A stretch of DNA of 12,875 nt from JAZLDV01 sp045614925. GTDB lineage: Bacteria; Bacillota_I; Bacilli_A; Erysipelotrichales; Coprobacillaceae. The stretch is taken from assembly GCA_045614925.1 (NCBI GenBank), contig JAZLDV010000041.1, forward strand, positions 1 to 12,875. The letters are read 5' to 3'. Under the pieces are notes generated by a model. That model had not been told where the DNA came from, did not search any database, and saw only the letters and a list, made by a program, of their open reading frames with translations. The position numbers and the translations under genes are program-made. Below are positions 1 to 7,155 of the stretch, piece by piece; position 1 is the first letter of the stretch; each line of letters opens with the position of its first letter.

Positions 1-107
1 TTACGAACAGATTTAATTTCTGTTCCTTTAAGTTCAATTCCAGCTTCATAAGTATCTAAAATAAAATAATCATGGTAAGCTTTCTTATTTTGAGCAACAA
101 CTTTCAT
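1..107 (-). CDS. smpB: SsrA-binding protein SmpB (N-terminal 35 codons, cut by window edge)
   Basis: SmpB binds tmRNA (SsrA) and delivers it to stalled ribosomes for trans-translation in the cytoplasm. Only the first 35 codons are present; the gene runs off the left edge. The visible N terminus reads MKVVAQNKKAYHDYF and continues ILDTYEAGIELKGTEIKSVR, matching the conserved SmpB start in which an NKKA.HDY segment leads into E.G(I/L).L.GTE(I/V)KS(L/V)R. The ATG at 105-107 has a good Shine-Dalgarno (GGAAG, 8 nt spacer). It lies 18 bp after the RNase R stop on the same strand with no terminator or promoter in between, so it should be co-transcribed with rnr, the usual Firmicute arrangement. The ssrA gene may lie further left, outside the window. 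Confidence 0.9.
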   Translation of the reverse strand, partial: MKVVAQNKKAYHDYFILDTYEAGIELKGTEIKSVR

Positions 108-125
108 GCATATCACTTCCTTTCT

Positions 126-2327
126 TTATCTTCTAAAAGTCTTTTTCTTTGACTTACTTATTTTACCCCTTTTTTTAGGTTTTGTCTTTACTTTTTTGTT
201 ATTTAATTCAATAACTTGTTTTTTCTTTTTTCTAGGTTTAGAACCAACAACCTCAAAATCAATAGTTCTATCCTTTTTACTACAACGACTTACTCTTACT
301 TTAACCTTATCAGATAATCTATAACTCTTACCAGTCATTTCACCAATAAGACTCATACTCTTTTCATCATAAATATAATAATCATCTAATAAGTCACTAA
401 TATGAACTAAACCATCAATCATATTTGGTAATTCAACAAAGAATCCAAACTGAGTTACAGAATTAATCATACCTTCAAATTCTTCTCCAATATGATATGA
501 CATATATTCTGCCATCTTCATATCATCAACTTCTCTTTCAATCTCAACAGCTTCTCTTTCTCTATTAGATGACTGTTCAGCTAAGTAAGGTATTAATTTC
601 TGATAATGATCTAAATCATCAAATTGCTTATCAAATAAATAATGTCTAATTAATCTATGAACTAATAAGTCAGGATATCTTCTAATAGGTGAAGTAAAAT
701 GAGTATAATACTCATCTGCTAACCCAAAGTGTCCTAAACATTCTTCATCATATCTTGCTTTTTGCATACATCTTAATAATAATGTAGAAATAATTGTATG
801 TTCTTCAGTTCCTTTAGAAGCTTCAACAATAGAACTTAATTCATTAGGATAAACATTTTCTAATGACCCTTTAATTGTATAACCTAAAGGTTTAACAATT
901 GAAGCAAATTGTTGTAATTTCTTTAACTTAGGATGTTCATGAACACGATAAATAAATGGAAGATCCATCCATTTAAAATGCTGTGCTACAGTTTCATTAG
1001 CAGTTAACATAAAATCTTCAATAATTTTATCTGAATCTCCCCTATCCCTTAATACAACATCAATAGGTTTACCACTTTTATCAACAATAACTTTAGCTTC
1101 ATTAACATCAAAATCAATAGCTCCTCTTTTTTCTCTTTTTCTTCTAATAATAGAAGATAACTCATACATCATAAAAAATAAAGGAACAACTTCTTTATAC
1201 TGATCTTGTACATGATGATCACCATCTAATATCTTATTCACATTATTATATGTCATACGATAAGATGAATGAATAACAGAAGGGAATATGTCATGAGAAA
1301 CTACATTTCCTTCACTATCAATTTCCATAATACAGCTAATTGCATATCTATCTACATGAGGATTTAAAGAACAGATTCCATTAGATAACTTATGAGGTAA
1401 CATAGGAATAACTCTATCTACTAAATAAATAGATGTCCCTCTATTCACTGCTTCTACATCTAATGGTGAACCTTCAGTTACATAATAAGATACATCTGCA
1501 ATATGCACACCTAACTTATAATTTCCATTATCTAACTTACATAAAGAAATCGCATCATCTAAATCCTTCGCATCATCACCATCAATAGTCACAATCATCT
1601 CATTACGTAAATCAACCCTATTTACAATATCACTAGGATCAATCTCATCACTAATATCTTCTACCTGTTTATAAACATCATCAGGAAATTCAATATTCAC
1701 ACCATGATTATGTACAATAGATAAAATATCTACTCCTGGATCATTTCTATGACCTATAACTTTAAGAACATCACCTTTAATATAAGGTTTAAATGTTTTA
1801 ATCTCTACTAAAACCTTATGTCCAACAACAGCACCATGCATATGAGCATGATCAACATAAATAGGTTCATTAAACTTTACATCATCTACATCAATAATGT
1901 ATTCTCTTTTTCCTTTTTTAACTTCACCTACATATCTTAACTGTCCTCTTTCTAAAACACGAACGACACGTCCTTCTTCTCTATTTCCTTTCGATGGAAT
2001 TTTTTCAATCAATACTTTATCTTTATGATAAGCATCTCTTAAATTTGTATCATGAATATAAAACTCACGTTCTTCATCAACTTTTACAAATCCAAATCCC
2101 TTCTTATTCATGTCTAAAATTCCAGTATAAAAATCTAACTGATGAATTAAATAATAATGATTATTTTTATCTCTAATAATCATCCCTTCATCTTCCATAT
2201 GATTCATTAATTTAATTAAATTAATATAATCCTGTGTTTCAGTTAAATTTAAATATTCAGAAATTTCATCAATCTTTCTTAATTTAAAATCTTTATTTTC
2301 TAATAATTCAAGTATTCTTTCTTTCAC
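126..2327 (-). CDS. rnr: Ribonuclease R (RNase II/RNB family 3'-5' exoribonuclease)
   Basis: RNase R degrades structured RNA 3' to 5' and works with SmpB/tmRNA in clearing defective mRNA. The 733-residue product has an N-terminal winged-helix region (about 1-65), cold-shock OB folds (about 65-215), the RNB catalytic domain, an S1 domain (about 615-694) and a 39-residue Lys/Arg-rich tail. The catalytic acid cluster is visible as IDGDDAKDLDDA, giving Asp249, 255, 257 and 258, equivalent to the four metal-binding Asp of E. coli RNase R. Length is typical for the family. I chose the GTG at 2325-2327 because AGGAGGTG lies 7 nt upstream; an ATG 33 bases further up lies upstream of that ribosome binding site. 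The gene follows secG after a terminator and precedes smpB, a conserved neighbourhood. Confidence 0.95.
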   Translation of the reverse strand: MKERILELLENKDFKLRKIDEISEYLNLTETQDYINLIKLMNHMEDEGMIIRDKNNHYYLIHQLDFYTGILDMNKKGFGFVKVDEEREFYIHDTNLRDAYHKDKVLIEKIPSKGNREEGRVVRVLERGQLRYVGEVKKGKREYIIDVDDVKFNEPIYVDHAHMHGAVVGHKVLVEIKTFKPYIKGDVLKVIGHRNDPGVDILSIVHNHGVNIEFPDDVYKQVEDISDEIDPSDIVNRVDLRNEMIVTIDGDDAKDLDDAISLCKLDNGNYKLGVHIADVSYYVTEGSPLDVEAVNRGTSIYLVDRVIPMLPHKLSNGICSLNPHVDRYAISCIMEIDSEGNVVSHDIFPSVIHSSYRMTYNNVNKILDGDHHVQDQYKEVVPLFFMMYELSSIIRRKREKRGAIDFDVNEAKVIVDKSGKPIDVVLRDRGDSDKIIEDFMLTANETVAQHFKWMDLPFIYRVHEHPKLKKLQQFASIVKPLGYTIKGSLENVYPNELSSIVEASKGTEEHTIISTLLLRCMQKARYDEECLGHFGLADEYYTHFTSPIRRYPDLLVHRLIRHYLFDKQFDDLDHYQKLIPYLAEQSSNREREAVEIEREVDDMKMAEYMSYHIGEEFEGMINSVTQFGFFVELPNMIDGLVHISDLLDDYYIYDEKSMSLIGEMTGKSYRLSDKVKVRVSRCSKKDRTIDFEVVGSKPRKKKKQVIELNNKKVKTKPKKRGKISKSKKKTFRR

Positions 2328-2332
2328 ACTTT

Positions 2333-2340
2333 CACCTCCT
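2333..2340 (-). promoter_or_regulatory. Ribosome binding site deciding the rnr GTG start
   Basis: AGGAGGTG, a near-complete complement of the 16S rRNA 3' end, ends in GGAGG 7 nt before the GTG at 2325-2327. A longer reading frame from an ATG at 2358-2360 would place this site inside the gene, so the GTG is preferred. Confidence 0.8.
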
Positions 2341-2360
2341 AAAATATTATGTATAGACAA

Positions 2361-2386
2361 TAAAAAAGAGCACTATCAAGTGCTCA
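2361..2386 (-). terminator. Rho-independent terminator between secG and rnr
   Basis: On the minus strand GAGCACT and AGTGCTC form a 7-bp stem around a 4-nt TGAT loop, followed by six T. It begins 4 bp after the secG stop. Since no convincing rnr promoter fits in the 40 bp that follow, it is probably a partial terminator that lowers rnr/smpB expression relative to secG (inference). Confidence 0.8.
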
Positions 2387-2390
2387 TTTA

Positions 2391-2618
2391 TTAGATAATT
2401 CTAGTTAAGATTGCTAATACAAAGAATGCAACTGCTAAAGCAACTGTAATTCTTGTTAAAACTAATTCAGACCCTCTATCTTTTGAATTAGCGAAAAGAT
2501 TTGAGCTTTGACCTGTTAATGCATTAACAAGACCATCTGATTTTCCGTTTTGTAATAAGCAAACAATAATAAGAGCAATTGATACAATTGTTAATAAGAT
2601 AGTTAAAACTGTTGTCAT
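2391..2618 (-). CDS. secG: Preprotein translocase subunit SecG
   Basis: SecG is the small non-essential membrane subunit of the SecYEG channel and stimulates SecA-driven export. The 75-residue product has two transmembrane helices (about 3-20 and 52-72) joined by a cytoplasmic loop. It carries the family signature in which QNGKSDGL is followed by a Gly/Ser-rich stretch ALTGQSSNLFANSKDRG. Length is typical. The ATG at 2616-2618 is preceded by GGAGG with an 8-nt spacer; an ATG 54 bases upstream lacks a site and would add a charged leader not seen in SecG. A downstream terminator separates it from rnr. The secG-rnr-smpB order is widely conserved in Firmicutes. Confidence 0.93.
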   Translation of the reverse strand: MTTVLTILLTIVSIALIIVCLLQNGKSDGLVNALTGQSSNLFANSKDRGSELVLTRITVALAVAFFVLAILTRII

Positions 2619-2662
2619 TTTAGTATCCTCCTTTTTAAATTTTTTTATACATAAGCATTGTA

Positions 2663-2691
2663 ATAATATCATAACTGTAAATAAAATACAA
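2663..2691 (-). promoter_or_regulatory. Putative sigma-A promoter of secG
   Basis: On the minus strand a TTGTAT -35 (2686-2691) lies 17 bp from a TATTAT -10 (2663-2668) that is preceded by TGA, an extended -10. It sits in the 80-bp gap between the TagO-like gene and secG. The -35 is a weak match. Confidence 0.45.
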
Positions 2692-2698
2692 CTATTTT

Positions 2699-4408
2699 TT
2701 ATTCACCTATCGCTACGACATAATAAACATTATCTATTTCTATTAAAGTAATATTTGTTTCATATAGATTTCCACCAATAATTGGATTAACTTTATTAAA
2801 CATTAACCTTAATGTCACATCATAATAATTATAATCTTCTAACCCATATAATGCTTTATGAGTAGAAATATTAGAAATCACTTCATATCCTGTTACATCA
2901 TAATCTTTCTTCTCATTTTGAATTAAAGTATTCACTTGAGAATAATAATCATGACTAGCAAATTCCATAAAGTCATCTTGTTTATCTTTATAGAAATAAT
3001 CCATTCCACCTATTTCATTTTCATCTTTATTTGATAAAGAATAATAATCACATGCAAAATATAAAGCAACTAGTTCTCTTATTTTTTCTTTATCTCTTTT
3101 AATAACTGCTTTTTTTATAAGTGGGTAAACCTCATTCATATAATTTGTAGAATCTTCTATTTGTATATATTCAATCTTTGTTTCTTGAATATTAACTGTT
3201 GGTTCTTTTTTATTATTTAAAATAAATAACGTTGCTATACCAGCTATTAAACAAATAGATAAAACAGTTATAATTAAGTATTTTTGTTTTAATTTATTAA
3301 TAATTTTAATATATGTTTTAGAATCTTTTATCTTTGGTAATTTATCACTTTTAATAAATATATTTAATATTGTAAGTAATGGTTTATATTCTCTTGCTAT
3401 CATACTTGTTGCTTCAACAAAGATTTCAAATGCAATAATCAGTGCAAGAAATAATACATAAGATGCTAATTTATTATGTAAGTTTAAATATGAACATACA
3501 GAAAATAAAATTGTTGCAGCATATAAAACTAGAACACTCTTAGTTTGTCCTAATTCTAATTTAAACATCAATTTATGATGAAGGTGATTTCTGTCAGCTT
3601 CACTAAATTTCTGATGATGTACTTTTCTTCTAATGATTGCGATAAATGTATCCATTATCGGTACCATTAATACAATAATTGGTGCTCCTAATGTAAAAAA
3701 TGCAGATCCTTGATATCCAAATCCTAATAAAGAAATAACAGATATCATAAATCCAATAAACAATGCACCACAATCGCCTAAGAATACTGAAGCAGGATGA
3801 AAGTTATAAACCAGGAATCCTGCAATCGCACCTGCTAATAATAAAGACAAAGATGTAATGTCAGTTCTACCATAAGACAATGAAATCATCGATATAGTAA
3901 ATAATACAATAATACATACACCTGAACATAATCCATCTAATCCATCAATCAGATTAACAGCATTTGTAATACCGACAATCCATCCTAATGTAACAATAAT
4001 AGCTATAATCTGTGAAACCATTTCAGGCAACATAGGTAAATAGAAACTTTTTAAATAAATATCTCCATATATCATTACAACTAAAGCTGCAATAATCTGT
4101 CCTATTAATTTTCCTTTAGCTGAAAGTTCATGTATATCATCATAAAACCCTGTAATAAAAACAATAAAACCAGCAATCAATATTGAATTGATCTGTCTAT
4201 CTGTTTTTAGAAATATCATAATTGTAATTAAAAAACTTAAATATATTGCATATCCTCCAGTTCTAGCAATAATACCAGAATGGATAGTTCTATGATTTGT
4301 CTGTGCTATAATTCCTAATTCTTTAGTAATCTTATTAACTATAGGAACTAATACAAGACTGATCAAAAATGCAATCATAAAGGATAAAAAGATGTTTACA
4401 AAATCCAT
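2699..4408 (-). CDS. Undecaprenyl-phosphate GlcNAc-1-phosphate transferase (TagO/WecA-like) with C-terminal extracytoplasmic extension
   Basis: Members of this MraY/WecA/TagO family transfer GlcNAc-1-phosphate (or a related sugar phosphate) from a UDP-sugar to undecaprenyl phosphate, the first membrane step of teichoic acid or other wall polymer synthesis. Residues 1-350 are a multi-pass membrane core with the family motifs: HSGIIARTGG (43-52), FYDD (Asp90, Asp91), NLIDGLDG (152-159), FLGDCG (209-214) and HLHHKL (275-280). The last resembles the HLHHRL loop of TagO/WecA rather than MraY. The protein is about 200 residues longer than usual. After a charged linker, a further membrane helix (about 377-397) leads to a 170-residue acidic, Tyr-rich tail of unknown function, predicted outside the membrane. 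The start has AAGGGGGAT just upstream. It follows mbl and precedes secG. The exact sugar substrate cannot be told from sequence. Confidence 0.87.
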   Translation of the reverse strand: MDFVNIFLSFMIAFLISLVLVPIVNKITKELGIIAQTNHRTIHSGIIARTGGYAIYLSFLITIMIFLKTDRQINSILIAGFIVFITGFYDDIHELSAKGKLIGQIIAALVVMIYGDIYLKSFYLPMLPEMVSQIIAIIVTLGWIVGITNAVNLIDGLDGLCSGVCIIVLFTISMISLSYGRTDITSLSLLLAGAIAGFLVYNFHPASVFLGDCGALFIGFMISVISLLGFGYQGSAFFTLGAPIIVLMVPIMDTFIAIIRRKVHHQKFSEADRNHLHHKLMFKLELGQTKSVLVLYAATILFSVCSYLNLHNKLASYVLFLALIIAFEIFVEATSMIAREYKPLLTILNIFIKSDKLPKIKDSKTYIKIINKLKQKYLIITVLSICLIAGIATLFILNNKKEPTVNIQETKIEYIQIEDSTNYMNEVYPLIKKAVIKRDKEKIRELVALYFACDYYSLSNKDENEIGGMDYFYKDKQDDFMEFASHDYYSQVNTLIQNEKKDYDVTGYEVISNISTHKALYGLEDYNYYDVTLRLMFNKVNPIIGGNLYETNITLIEIDNVYYVVAIGE

Positions 4409-4431
4409 ACTTATCCCCCTTCCTTTTGACT

Positions 4432-4459
4432 ATTATAGTACAAAAAACATCAAATTCAA
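4432..4459 (-). promoter_or_regulatory. Putative sigma-A promoter of the TagO-like gene
   Basis: On the minus strand TTGAAT (4454-4459) and a perfect TATAAT (4432-4437) are separated by 16 bp. The -10 ends 23 bp before the start codon. It lies just after the mbl terminator, so this gene is likely expressed independently. Confidence 0.7.
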
Positions 4460-4475
4460 TAAATATTTTTTATTT

Positions 4476-4509
4476 AAAGAAAAAGATGTAATCATAAGAT
4501 TACATCTTT
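4476..4509 (-). terminator. Rho-independent terminator after mbl
   Basis: A perfect 12-bp stem (AAAGATGTAATC with GATTACATCTTT) around a 4-nt loop is followed on the minus strand by TTCTTT. It starts 6 bp after the mbl stop codon. Confidence 0.85.
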
Positions 4510-4515
4510 ATAATT

Positions 4516-5505
4516 TTATTTTAAATATTGAGTATTTTCTAACATAATACCGCAACCTTCAGCAACACAATCTAATGCATTGTCTGCTACAAATACTGGT
4601 ACACTTAAACCTTCTTCTAAGAATTTATCTAAATTGTTTAATAAAGCTCCTCCTCCAGTTAAGAAGATTCCTTTATTTACAATATCAGCAGATAATTCTG
4701 GTGGTGTTTGTTCTAATACTTGTTTTGTTGCATGTAAGATAGCTTGGCAGCTTTCACTAAATGCAATTTGTGTTTCTTTTGCATTTAATTTAATTGTATC
4801 TGGTAATCCAGTTACTAAGTTTCTACCTCTTACTTCCATTACATTATTTTCATCAGCATCATATGCACTACCAATAGTCTTTTTAATTTCTTCAGCAGTA
4901 CGATCACCAATTAATAATTTGTATTTATCTTTAACATATTTAATAATTTCTGCATCTAAAGTATCTCCAGCTACATTTAATGAAGTACTTGTTACAATAT
5001 CTCCTAAAGATAATACTGCGATATCAGTAGTTCCTCCACCAATATCAATAACCATGTTTCCTGATGGTTTAGAAATATCTAATCCTGCACCAACAGCTGC
5101 AACTTTTGGTTCTTCTTCAATGAATACTCTTTTTGCACCACATCTTTTTGCTACATCTTCAATTGCACTTTTTTCAATAGAAGTAATATTAGATGGACAG
5201 CAAATTAAAATAGTCGGTCTAGAGAATACTCCTTTTAAGTTTAATTTATTAATAAAATGTGTAATTAAAATTTCTGTAATTTGAAAATCTGCAATAACAC
5301 CATCTTTTAAAGGTCTAATTGCTTGGAATCTACCTGGTGTTTTACCAAGCATATCTCTTGCTTCTGCACCAACTGCAATAGGTCTATTAGTTTCTGTATT
5401 AATAGTTACTACTGATGGTTCATTAACAACAATACCTTCTCCTTTAACATAGATAAGGATATTTGCAGTTCCTAAGTCAATACCAATTTCTTTTGATAAT
5501 CTCAT
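4516..5505 (-). CDS. mbl: Rod-shape actin homologue Mbl/MreB
   Basis: MreB-family actins form membrane-associated filaments that steer the elongation machinery for side-wall peptidoglycan. The 329-residue product has the actin-fold ATP-binding motifs: GIDLGTAN (8-15), DIGGGTTDIAV (154-164) and TGGGALLN (283-290). The RPLKDGVIADF, EEEPKVAAVGAGL and TPPELSADI segments are family hallmarks. From memory of the B. subtilis paralogues, LICCPSNITS and FINKLNLKG are closer to Mbl than MreB, and the position next to spoIID/spoIIQ also matches mbl. GGAGG lies 8 nt before the ATG. It has its own promoter and terminator, so it is likely a single-gene unit. In B. subtilis spoIIID directly precedes mbl; here it is absent. 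MreB-proper function cannot be excluded if this is the only copy. Confidence 0.93.
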   Translation of the reverse strand: MRLSKEIGIDLGTANILIYVKGEGIVVNEPSVVTINTETNRPIAVGAEARDMLGKTPGRFQAIRPLKDGVIADFQITEILITHFINKLNLKGVFSRPTILICCPSNITSIEKSAIEDVAKRCGAKRVFIEEEPKVAAVGAGLDISKPSGNMVIDIGGGTTDIAVLSLGDIVTSTSLNVAGDTLDAEIIKYVKDKYKLLIGDRTAEEIKKTIGSAYDADENNVMEVRGRNLVTGLPDTIKLNAKETQIAFSESCQAILHATKQVLEQTPPELSADIVNKGIFLTGGGALLNNLDKFLEEGLSVPVFVADNALDCVAEGCGIMLENTQYLK

Positions 5506-5533
5506 TTGAACAACCTCCTTTTCAAGCAGTTTT

Positions 5534-5561
5534 ATTGTATCATTTTTTTTACCAATTACAA
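5534..5561 (-). promoter_or_regulatory. Putative sigma-A promoter of mbl
   Basis: On the minus strand TTGTAA (5556-5561) and TACAAT (5534-5539) are separated by 16 bp, 28 bp upstream of the mbl start and downstream of the spoIIQ terminator. Confidence 0.6.
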
Positions 5562-5584
5562 GAACAAAATAATTTTATGTATAT

Positions 5585-5614
5585 AAAAAATAATAGCGAT
5601 TATTCATCGCTATT
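5585..5614 (-). terminator. Rho-independent terminator after spoIIQ
   Basis: On the minus strand AATAGCGAT and ATCGCTATT form a 9-bp stem with a GAATA loop, followed by ATTTTTT. The spoIIQ TAG stop (5610-5612) lies inside the upstream arm. It insulates mbl from the sporulation genes. Confidence 0.8.
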
Positions 5615-6215
5615 TAATAGTTGATAACTCCTTATCAAAAAACTTTTCTGGATTATAAATCTTATCCTTTTTTTCTAACATAAAGTGTAAATGATTCTTT
5701 AAATCTGCCTCATACATATTCTCTCCACTACTCCCAATCTTATCTCCCTGTTTAACTTCACTATTCACTTTTACATTCACTTTAGATAAAGATTCATAAG
5801 TAATAATAATATCATCTTTGCTTATCGATACAACATATCCTAAAATAGGATCATTCTTTACACTCGTCACTTTCCCGCTAATTGAAGCATACACATCAAA
5901 CACTTCATTATTACAAGCAAAATCTACTCCCTGATTTGCTCTATAAACACCTTCAAACAAAACTAAAGATTGTTCCTGCTTAGCAGCATCACTATCCTTA
6001 TCATAAAAATATCTTACTATCCCTATATTATCCTTAACAGGCATCATCAATACTTCTTCTTTTTTCACTTCTTCTTTCTTTTCTTCAACTTTAACAACAA
6101 CCTCATCCTTAAACTGATCACTTTGAGTTGTTAAAATCTTATCTGCAATCCCTACTCCTGCAAAAAACAAAGCAAAAGAAAAACCAACTAATAATAATCT
6201 CTTTAAGATTTTCAT
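5610..6215 (-). CDS. spoIIQ: SpoIIQ-like sporulation protein, degenerate M23/LytM domain
   Basis: SpoIIQ is made in the forespore and pairs with SpoIIIAH to form the engulfment zipper and feeding channel. The 201-residue product has an N-terminal membrane anchor (about 5-24), a Glu/Lys-rich spacer (about 35-58) and a C-terminal LytM/M23 fold (about 84-195). The metal-site HxGxD motif reads NQGVD, so the first zinc-ligand His is Asn94 while Asp98 remains. HLH (175-177) is kept, but the YGHLS-type loop reads YESLS, losing another His. Endopeptidase activity is therefore unlikely, as reported for B. subtilis SpoIIQ. Assignment rests on this architecture plus position directly after spoIID (35-bp gap), the B. 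subtilis order. I chose the second of two tandem ATGs because GAGG is then 7 nt away, the spacing used by several neighbours. A generic anchored M23 protein is the alternative. Confidence 0.82.
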   Translation of the reverse strand: MKILKRLLLVGFSFALFFAGVGIADKILTTQSDQFKDEVVVKVEEKKEEVKKEEVLMMPVKDNIGIVRYFYDKDSDAAKQEQSLVLFEGVYRANQGVDFACNNEVFDVYASISGKVTSVKNDPILGYVVSISKDDIIITYESLSKVNVKVNSEVKQGDKIGSSGENMYEADLKNHLHFMLEKKDKIYNPEKFFDKELSTIK

Positions 6216-6222
6216 CATATCA

Positions 6223-6226
6223 CCTC
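6223..6226 (-). promoter_or_regulatory. Ribosome binding site deciding the spoIIQ start
   Basis: GAGG (within GAGGTGAT) precedes two consecutive ATG codons at 6216-6218 and 6213-6215. Spacing is 4 nt to the first and 7 nt to the second. The genes at 7445, 10516 and 11497 all use 7, so the second is preferred. Confidence 0.6.
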
Positions 6227-6231
6227 AAAGA

Positions 6232-6261
6232 AATTATGAACATTTATTTCCTAATCTATAC
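6232..6261 (-). promoter_or_regulatory. Candidate forespore (sigma-F/sigma-G type) promoter of spoIIQ
   Basis: On the minus strand GTATA (6257-6261) is followed after 15 bp by GTTCATAATT (6232-6241). GTATA is a perfect fit to the sigma-F -35 GYATA. The -10 matches four of the six fixed positions of GGNNANANTR. It overlaps the last codons of spoIID and ends 16 bp before the spoIIQ start. Known sigma-F control of B. subtilis spoIIQ supports the idea; the match alone is weak. Confidence 0.4.
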
Positions 6262-7132
6262 TCACAATATCAACATTATTATAATAATGATTTAAAATAT
6301 CTTTATAATCATATCCTTCTTTAGCCATAGCCTGTGCTCCATATTGACTCATTCCTACACCATGTCCCTTTCCATATGTTATAAATGTATATAAATCATC
6401 ATCAACTATAATATCAAATGAAGAGGATGCTAAATTAAGCATTTCTCTTACTTTTCTTCCACTTATAACTTTATCATTAATATAAACATCTTTGACATAA
6501 CCATTTTCATAATTTTCTAACTTTATTTCTTTTATATCTATATTAAGCAATGAACTTAATTGTTCCTTAGTAAAACTATATTTATTTTTATTATGTGGAT
6601 CTATTATATTATCCCAATGACTATCTACTGATTTTAAATATGGTTTACCTCCTTCAAAATAGTCACTACAATTATTTGTTTTTCCATTACTGCTAGAAAA
6701 AAACAATGCAGATATATAATCTCCTTTATACATCAATACTTCATTATTCGTTTCATCAATTGCTTTTTTTATCTTCTTACTATATTCATCATACTGCTTA
6801 CCCCATTTTTTCTTTGCTTCTTTCTCATTTAAATAAACCTGTGTATTTGTTGTATTATCTACATTTAATTTTCTAGACAATACAAAAGTACGACTTGCCA
6901 CAACTTGTGCTTTTAATGCTTCTATTTCAAAATGTAAGGGCATTTCTCCTGCAACAACCCCAAACAAATAATCATCAAGCTTTACTTTCTGACTCCCTTC
7001 TTTACTTTTTACATTTACAATAATATCTTGTTTTTGTGTTTTAATAATATATTCTGATAAATCACTTTGATTATATGTTAATACAAATAAACATATAAAA
7101 ATAAAAAGAAGTTTTAATAATAGTATTCTCAT
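6251..7132 (-). CDS. spoIID: Stage II sporulation protein D (peptidoglycan lytic transglycosylase)
   Basis: SpoIID is a mother-cell membrane-anchored enzyme that cleaves glycan strands and drives septal thinning and engulfment with SpoIIM and SpoIIP. The 293-residue product has an N-terminal signal anchor (about 3-20). The SpoIID domain shows LFGVVAGEMP with Glu63 at the position of the catalytic Glu, EALKAQVVASRTFVL (71-85), FFSSSNGKT (144-152) and the C-terminal GHGVGMSQYGA (256-266). Length is slightly short for the family. An in-frame TAG nine bases upstream leaves the ATG at 7130-7132 as the only plausible start. No Shine-Dalgarno stands at the usual distance, and the ATG occupies the loop of a long hairpin. 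It sits 27 bp after ywzB and 35 bp before spoIIQ. murA, usually adjacent, is absent here. Confidence 0.93.
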   Translation of the reverse strand: MRILLLKLLFIFICLFVLTYNQSDLSEYIIKTQKQDIIVNVKSKEGSQKVKLDDYLFGVVAGEMPLHFEIEALKAQVVASRTFVLSRKLNVDNTTNTQVYLNEKEAKKKWGKQYDEYSKKIKKAIDETNNEVLMYKGDYISALFFSSSNGKTNNCSDYFEGGKPYLKSVDSHWDNIIDPHNKNKYSFTKEQLSSLLNIDIKEIKLENYENGYVKDVYINDKVISGRKVREMLNLASSSFDIIVDDDLYTFITYGKGHGVGMSQYGAQAMAKEGYDYKDILNHYYNNVDIVSID

Positions 7133-7155
7133 AGAATACTATATGTTAAAACTTC
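7103..7155 (-). terminator. Terminator-like hairpin with the spoIID start codon in its loop
   Basis: On the minus strand GAAGTTTTAA + CAT + ATAGTATTCT (7155-7133) is complementary to AGAATACTAT + TA + TTAAAACTTC (7129-7108), giving two perfect 10-bp stems around a small internal loop. The 3-nt apical loop is exactly the ATG of spoIID. TTTTTATTTTT follows the 3' arm, giving the form of an intrinsic terminator. It lies 4 bp after the ywzB stop, so it should stop ywzB transcripts within the first codons of spoIID. Being AT-rich, its efficiency is uncertain. Confidence 0.7.

Noticed and set aside
106..324. Plus-strand open frame opposite the end of rnr
   Set aside because: The Phe/Leu-rich product is the complement of the Lys-rich RNase R tail; no ribosome binding site.
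2328..2360. Earlier ATG start for rnr
   Set aside because: It would put the strong AGGAGGTG site inside the coding region; the GTG behind that site is better placed.
4580..5284. Long plus-strand open frame opposite mbl
   Set aside because: It is fully antisense to the well-supported mbl gene, has no ribosome binding site and its product resembles no family; it is a shadow of biased codon use.
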